Source of the DNA: Phytoseiulus persimilis
Taxonomy: Eukaryota; Arthropoda; Arachnida; Mesostigmata; Phytoseiidae
NCBI GenBank assembly: GCA_037576195.1
Contig: CM075102.1
Span: forward strand, 51,208,745 to 51,272,744
Reading direction: 5' to 3'
DNA: 64,000 bases
A model generated the notes under the pieces. The model ran no database searches, was not told the DNA's origin, and worked only from the letters and a program-made list of their open reading frames with translations. The translations under genes and the position numbers were made by a program. Below are positions 58,558 to 64,000 of the stretch, piece by piece. Numbering within the stretch: position 1 is the first letter of the stretch; each line of letters starts with the position of its first letter.

Positions 58558-59923
58558 ACATGAGAAGCAAAGAGGAATATCACAAGATCAGACGCCTCTG
58601 TTCTTTGCGAAAACCCTGGAAAGCACTCGAGTCTGAAGATCATTGAATTTTACGTGGGTTGATAGTACGTAGTGGGGAAGAGGTTTTTCGGGAATTTCGC
58701 GGGAGGAGTTCTCCGCGGAGAATCAAGATTCCTCCACTTGCACGCAACAGGGAAGAGTTTCGATGACGAAATGAGGGAGAACTTATTTCTTCGCATTACG
58801 GATGACTGATGTTCTGGACCGATCTCCCTGGAACGCTTTGTTTTCGAGATGCTTTACACGGAATATCAAGACTCCCGAATCGCAGCGAGGGCGAAAAAAC
58901 AACAAGGGAAATAGCTTCATCAGTCTTCGGGGATAGAGCATTGTTAAGATGCGGCACGCGAAAGCGGATGCATCCGAAATCCGAATCTAGATTCAGCAGA
59001 CACGGTAGAACCAACACCAATTAAGGCGCCAGAACAATCAATTCCTTCATCAGTGAACCCATTTTCCCGGCTCAGTGCCGTAATGACTAACACACTCGCA
59101 GTAGATTCAATCTCGTGGGTAACCATAACTCTCACTCTCCTACTCAAACCCCATATAACCATCCTCCACACCACAATAAATTACTGTTCATACATACGCC
59201 GTGCGATCTTCTCATTGCTGACTATTCAGTGATCGCGAGTTGAAACTGCCTGTGCACTGGAGGAGCCTTCGAGCTAGCCGCTGAAGACGAATTTCCTCTC
59301 TTACAAGCATGCATATTTGCTCGGGGTCACAACAGGTTGCCGGGGACGCTTGAGGTGGCTTCGTGCTCATGATACGCATCCACAGCAGTTGGCTGCTGAC
59401 TGTCGTATAGCTTAGCTTCTCGACGATTCGTTCGAGATAAGTCTGATTATGCTGGGCGAATGATCCTCAATGAGAGTCAAGGAACTTGGAAAACACTTAC
59501 ATTCGCTCGTTTTGTGTTATCAACTTGGTTCCGTGCGTGTTTTCCTCACTTGATATCGCCTCCCTAATAGGAAATGACCGATCCGACGCACAATGCTTCT
59601 TGAAAAACGACTCCGTTCATCCGTGCATCTCTGAGAATTCAATTCTCATCGGAAACGGACTTCAACTTGAAACGAGTCGTGTCTCCCAAAAACCACGTCC
59701 TCCGCTTCTTCAGTCCGAAATTCAAAGCGAACGATCAAAAACTGAGGGAAGCTAAACTTTTCGGATCACGGATACTCGAATCTAACTCCTGCCTTGGCTT
59801 GGCATGACTGACTGAAGCAGAGACCTAGCTCATGAAGTAGAGTCAAGTATTCCAGTTTTTCGACATTGAGATTTTTCCGAGATTAGAGAGAATCTTTCTT
59901 GCTTGAATCTTTCTTGTACACTT
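58558..59923. other. Gap, no supported gene
   Basis: There are only short frames (58796-59174 minus, 59486-59755 plus) without recognisable content. I see no repeats. Confidence 0.35.
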
Positions 59924-60250
59924 TCAGCAGTAGCCCTGTACCGAGCACACCAACTGTTCGACCCGGGCTGGCGATTCGATGTTGAGGGTGCTCGTCCGTC
60001 GAGCCCCGGTGGTAAAGAGACAGATAGCCTCTTCCATTCCATCAGCTGGATCAGATTTCTCGCGGATCGCTTCCACGGAACAGATTTCGAGTTTATAGAT
60101 TTCCTTCCCGGTTGGCACAATCCCACCCTTGAGGCGCGAAGCCTTTCTCTCGAGTTTCCGAAGAATGACAACTTCCTCCAGGATCGTGAGCTCGATCTCT
60201 CCCGCTCCGGGTTTTTCTTCGGCCTCTGAGGCATGGCTTTCTTAGTTATC
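59924..60250 (-). CDS. Terminal exon of an unrecognised gene
   Basis: A minus-strand frame of about 105 codons ends in TGA at the low-coordinate side. It is preceded at about 60250 by TAACTAAG, a possible splice acceptor immediately after an in-frame stop. The composition is that of a real soluble protein: EEKPGAGEIELTILEEVVIL, RKLERKASRLKGGIVPTGKE, IYKLEICSVEAIREKSDPAD and a cysteine-containing end. Codon third positions are GC-biased as in the confirmed genes. No domain is recognised and no upstream exon was found. Competing frames on both strands exist, so the call is moderate. Confidence 0.4.
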
Positions 60251-62835
60251 CTGACTCTCGCCCGGTTTCCTCGGCTACCTCTGCAACTATTCGAGACATT
60301 CGAGGCATAAATAAGTGCGTGTCTGGAAAATCCCACACATGAGCTCAGATCATGTAGCGTGCAGTCTCAGGCTGTGAAACGATGGCAGGACCACAAACTA
60401 TGATCCAGTTCGTGCGGTCCAACACTGATAAAGAGGGTATTCAACATTGGGTCGAACTTCGACTATGATGGGTCCCACACTGTGACCCCCCATGTCGCGA
60501 GTCGCGACTTTTCAGAATTTTCGACGTTGATCAACGGCGTTTCGAAGAGGGAGGTTTGAAGTATTTTCTGTGCGATCAACAGAAAATACGATTTTTGGAA
60601 CCTTCTACACCTCCCAGCTCCCTTAACGAATCCGAACGCTCGAAACGTATCGAATAATCACGCGTCCATAATCATTACCAGGGCCCGAAAATCTATGCAA
60701 GTGTATATTTTGCATTAAATATGCATATTTTGCATAGAAAAATGCAGTTCGCATGCCGAATCTGCATTCCCCACACCGAATATGCGACTTCCATATTCGA
60801 TATGCCAGTGACGATTTGCAAGGAAAGATCGTTCCCACTAGGACGTCCCTTCCCGCGCCGCGGAAAGCGGAAATACTTTCCACTCCGCGGGGAGACGTGG
60901 AACAAGAATATTTTCGAGGTGAGCGATCGGCCTTGAGGTGAGCTGCGGCAGGACTCAGCTGGCTCGACTGATCTTCCCTGCGCGGCGCTGATAGCGTCTG
61001 CTAACTACGCAGTTCAAGTTTGGCGAGCAAGCTAGTCAGGCAGCCAAGCAGCCGGCCGGCCGGTTTTCTCTCCTCTACGCTCAGTAGTACAGCCATCAAC
61101 GGCAGCAGCAGAAGAAGAAGCAGCTGCAGCAGCTGTGAAGATTTGGAAAAATTCGTGAACATTATCTCGCAGAACTTTCCAATGCTAGCGAGTTGGAGTG
61201 ATGTGGTGCTCGTTCCTCAATTCTAGTTACGTTTTGCGATGTGACCAACAACAAGACGGCAACAACTTAGAAGGGTCTCTCGGCTCCATGGAACATAATG
61301 GTGAGTGAGCGTGCTTCCCCGGCCTCTATTCAGCCTGGTTCTCTGCGCTGCCAGAAGATGCTTCAAATGCAGACTCCGAGTCCAGAGACATCCCGTCCCG
61401 CGCAGCGGAAAGTATTTACGCTCTCCCCAGAGCGGAGAATCTCATATCCGCTTCGGTCTGCGCGGGAATCAGTTGGAAGTATTCTCGATGGGCTTCATTG
61501 AGTCGAGAGTTCCTTGAAACAATTATACCGAATACGTACTTACTAGAGCCGGCCTCATGCATTCGGCATGCTTCAAAGCCCATGTATGCGGTCGACTCGC
61601 CTTGACAAACCATCATCTCGAGGGGTCATCAGCGTATAGGACGGGAAATAATTCCCGCGGTAATGGGGAAGGAAGAATCGCCGCTCTGAGTGTAACAGAA
61701 CTCATTTCTGACTTCAAGAAGCCCATTTGGTAACCGGTCTGCTTCGGTGGGGGAAATATATCAATCTCCGCATCGATTAGCGCAGGAATTATCATTCATT
61801 ATCACAATCATCATTTCCGCAGTTACGGGGGCGAAAATTGAAGTGAGGGAGATGACGATGACTTTCGAAAGCTTTCAAACGAAACAATAAAGTCTTCGCG
61901 GACGCGATGAACGGAAGTCGCACGACATACAGCCCCTATCTGGCCGGATGTCGGGCCGGGTCGTCGAAACGAAAGGGATCTTCAAGTCTCGCTCTCGAGT
62001 CGGCATGCTCGTGCGTAAAGCTAAGGGTTAATGAAAGCAACACTGCCTCAAACGCAAACCGCTCCTCTGGCTCGGGGCGAATGATACAACGCGGTATATT
62101 TAGGAGGAATCAGATAGGCCTCGACTACCAGGAGAGGCCGAATTCGGTTTTCTTCGTCTCGAAGAACGCGGAGACTGCCCAGGTGAACCCTAGATCACCA
62201 GGAAGCCGTGGATGAAGGACTTCACAGAGTAGTTTCGAGATGGTAACGCGATAAATTGTCTCCGGCTGATGTGAGTCGACTGGCCTATAGAAAAGGCAAA
62301 CGACGGTTCCGGTGTTCCGATCCCCGGATCGTGAGATTCCCGCTCCCTCATCCAGATCATGAATCGGACAAGAGCAACAGCGTACATGCAGGAAAGGTGA
62401 GGTTTTGAGTGAAAGAGCCGATTCGGAGCGATTGAACCAGCACGAAGGTTCGTTTCACGTCTGCTCCAATGAAGCTCATGGGGCCTTGTTGTTGTGACAC
62501 GTGTTCAATTGCGTTGTCTAGGGCTCGTTCCGCTCTTCCCTTGATATACCTCCCAGGGCCAGCTCTTCTTGATGAAGTCTCTCAAGAATACAGGGAATAC
62601 GGGGGGAAGAAGTTGTCGGATCGACCCGACAACTCCTTAGTCGGCTAGTCTGGACCAAACTAAGAACTTTTTGCGATAAGAAAATTTTCCGAATTCGGCT
62701 ATCAAACGCGGAAAAAAAAATCCGGAATTGGATGAATTTTCACCGATATATGAGCAAAAGAAGAGAGAGTAAGAAAACTCCCGACTTACGATGACCACCC
62801 TGTAGATAACTGGTGAGTCTCTCGTCCTTCTCTGG
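60251..62835. other. Gap with dyad-rich and low-complexity DNA
   Basis: At 60700-60800 there is a cluster of TGCAT/ATGCA motifs (TATTTTGCAT repeated). At 60850-60900 and 61395-61445 there are two similar GC-rich dyads built on TTCCCGCGC(C/A)GCGGAAAG. A CAG/AAG-rich patch lies at 61095-61135. At 61288, ATG GAA CAT AAT G is followed by GTGAGTGAGC, which could be a short first coding exon, but no second exon was found. AATAAA at about 61886 (plus) has no associated gene. Confidence 0.35.
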
Positions 62836-63227
62836 CTATCCTCTCCTGGCTAGCCCTTTCTTGTGAGGATTGATCAAAGTCGCGGGCGAGAGCAGATGTT
62901 GGAGCAGCGACTGCTCTTCGCAGTAGTAGGCGTCAGGGTCTTCATCCCTTTCCTCCTCCTCCTCCTCCTCCTGCAGGGAGTCGGCCCCCCAAGGAGTCGA
63001 CTTCTCGAAATGCTTGGCCACCTCCTCTGACAAGCTTCCGACTGGAAGGAAAGTACGAGATAGCTTCGTCAGACAGCGGTCCAGAGTGGCGGCTTCTTGC
63101 CTCCTGCCAATGAATCGCACAACTCTGGTGGAAACACCTCGCCTCTGCAGTATCTTGATACAGAGGCAGCGGTATAGAGTTTTCGCAAACTCTGAGGAAT
63201 CGTTCCTCAGCGCACTCAACATCGCCT
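62836..63227 (-). CDS. Terminal exon of an unrecognised gene with an acidic glutamate run
   Basis: A minus-strand frame of about 129 codons is preceded by a good acceptor (CATTTTCTTCAG, exon from 63227) and ends in a stop at 62836. It starts AMLSALRNDSSEFAKTLYRC, continues with a basic helical stretch (LQRRGVSTRVVRFIGRRQEA), then an EEEEEEE run from a (CTC)n tract, and ends SLLQHLLSPATLINPHKKGL. No domain is recognised. It looks like the C-terminal exon of a nuclear or cytosolic protein whose upstream exons are outside the window or short. Confidence 0.42.
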
Positions 63228-63593
63228 GAAGAAAATGATTGCAAGCTTAGGATTTTGCGTTTGCAATCGTTACCACGAGGCTGAAGCATTGCATATTTTT
63301 TTAAATGTCTCATCCTCTTCTGATGTATTTTATTGTACATTGGGATCTTACCTCAAGGGCCAAATCAGCTCGTCTTCGTGACCTCCCTCAGCAACTCTAT
63401 GTTTTATGCAGAGAGGGAAGACACACTTCCGGCCGATGTGGTATCGTCGCGAGGCGTGTTCTTGCATCAAGAAATTTCGTAACATCCGTAGTGTTGAATG
63501 CCACCTCGTATCGACGTTTAGAACCAGCTTCGGCCCGTTGTACCCGGAGGTCGCATACTCGTTATAAAAGTCTTGACCTCAGCACGCACTTAA
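63228..63593. other. Gap between an orphan exon and the hAT transposase exon
   Basis: No feature was recognised. It may be an intron or intergenic. Confidence 0.3.
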
Positions 63594-64000
63594 TCAACGA
63601 TCCGACCAACGGCACGAGGATACGTCGGCGGTTCCACTGCTGCCACCTCTTCGGGCGCTCCCTCCTGGAGAACTTCTGGAAATTTCCGCTTTGAATGCAT
63701 CCCGTACCGCAAGATCCAATCCATGCGCGAAACACAGTTGGGCATAGAAAAGTCTCGGAGCTGCTGAGTCTTTCAAGATTGTCCCCATTTTCTTCATTAC
63801 CGCAGCTTCATGACCGTCGGACGTCAGTCCTCGACAATCACTGATCCGAAGTCCAAGTCCGATTGCATCGAGTGCATCTGAAAGAATCTCTCCCAATTTA
63901 TCTGCAGTTGTGCGTTCCCGAAAACGCGTCAGAAGCTCAACAGAGTTACCCTTGATGCGCGGTATGGTGTCCGAGCAGTGCAGTGTAACGCCTGAAGCAA
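63594..64000 (-). mobile_element. hAT-family transposase fragment, running off the window
   Basis: The minus-strand frame is open from the window edge to a stop at 63594 (about 135 codons). It contains HCSDTIPRIKGNSVELLTRF, LGEILSDALDAIGLGLRIS, CRGLTSDGHEAAVMKKMG and QLCFAHGLDLAVRDAFKA. The 'TSDG...VMKK...CxAHxxxLAV' pattern is the typical middle of the hAT transposase catalytic region (compare 'TTDGASVMKKFG...HQLCLAHGIHLAV'). The frame is unbroken over this stretch, so it could be a recent element or a domesticated gene. The rest lies to the right of the window. Confidence 0.7.

Noticed and set aside
59830-60336. 168-codon arginine-rich minus-strand frame and 108-codon plus-strand frame
   Set aside because: Both overlap the better-composed minus-strand frame ending at 59924 and look like its shadows.
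1-64000. Retroviral, LTR, LINE or other reverse-transcriptase elements
   Set aside because: No reverse transcriptase, integrase, capsid or envelope-like sequence and no paired long terminal repeats were recognised in any frame.

Overview
The window looks like nuclear DNA of an arthropod with a compact genome, most likely a mesostigmatid or phytoseiid-type mite. This rests on short introns (about 80-180 bp) with canonical GT/AG sites, roughly balanced base composition, and chelicerate-style gene content: an Ago2-like Argonaute, an SLC17-type transporter, tandem membrane-anchored SDRs and an ABCH-like ABC transporter. No bacterial operons, rRNA or tRNA were seen. The species is inferred, not proven.

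Genes I can support, left to right: NUFIP1 (74-1509, minus, 3 exons); an unrecognised two-exon gene (9410-10009, minus); an Argonaute (12881-16430, plus, 4 exons, complete D-E-D-H tetrad); an intronless 12-TM SLC17/sialin-like transporter (21814-23382, minus); two tandem SDRs with the same seven-exon structure (26528-28835 and 29332-31304, plus), of which the first has lost its cofactor and catalytic motifs although its frame is whole; TOM22 (34375-35109, minus, 2 exons); a degenerate ABCH-like ABC transporter spread over about 50.0-54.5 kb (plus); and a decayed GSK3/shaggy-like kinase (about 56.8-57.9 kb, minus). Two orphan terminal exons lie at 59924-60250 and 62836-63227 (minus).

Between TOM22 and the kinase the window is dominated by repeats. 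A head-to-tail composite at 39130-47709 holds about 157 copies of a 45-bp unit in three arrays. Each array ends in the same GC-rich hairpin tail finishing in CTAG, and the units begin TCTATATATA or TCTATCATAA, which looks like a non-autonomous Helitron family carrying a minisatellite. Smaller or older relatives of the 45-bp unit occur at 36.0-36.3, 51.7, 53.6-53.9, 56.4 and 58.3 kb. Those at 53.6-53.9 and 56.4 kb are in inverted pairs, one inside a foldback-like structure. hAT elements are also present: a 243-bp MITE with a perfect 8-bp target duplication (25377-25619), a transposase C-terminal remnant (26028-26375) and a transposase exon running off the right edge (63594-64000).

The genes do not form one pathway. 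They are ordinary dispersed eukaryotic genes (RNA silencing, snoRNP assembly, protein import, transport, lipid or steroid metabolism) separated by repeat-rich DNA. Large stretches (1.5-9.4, 10.0-12.9, 16.5-21.8, 31.3-34.4 and 47.7-50.0 kb) contain no gene I can defend.
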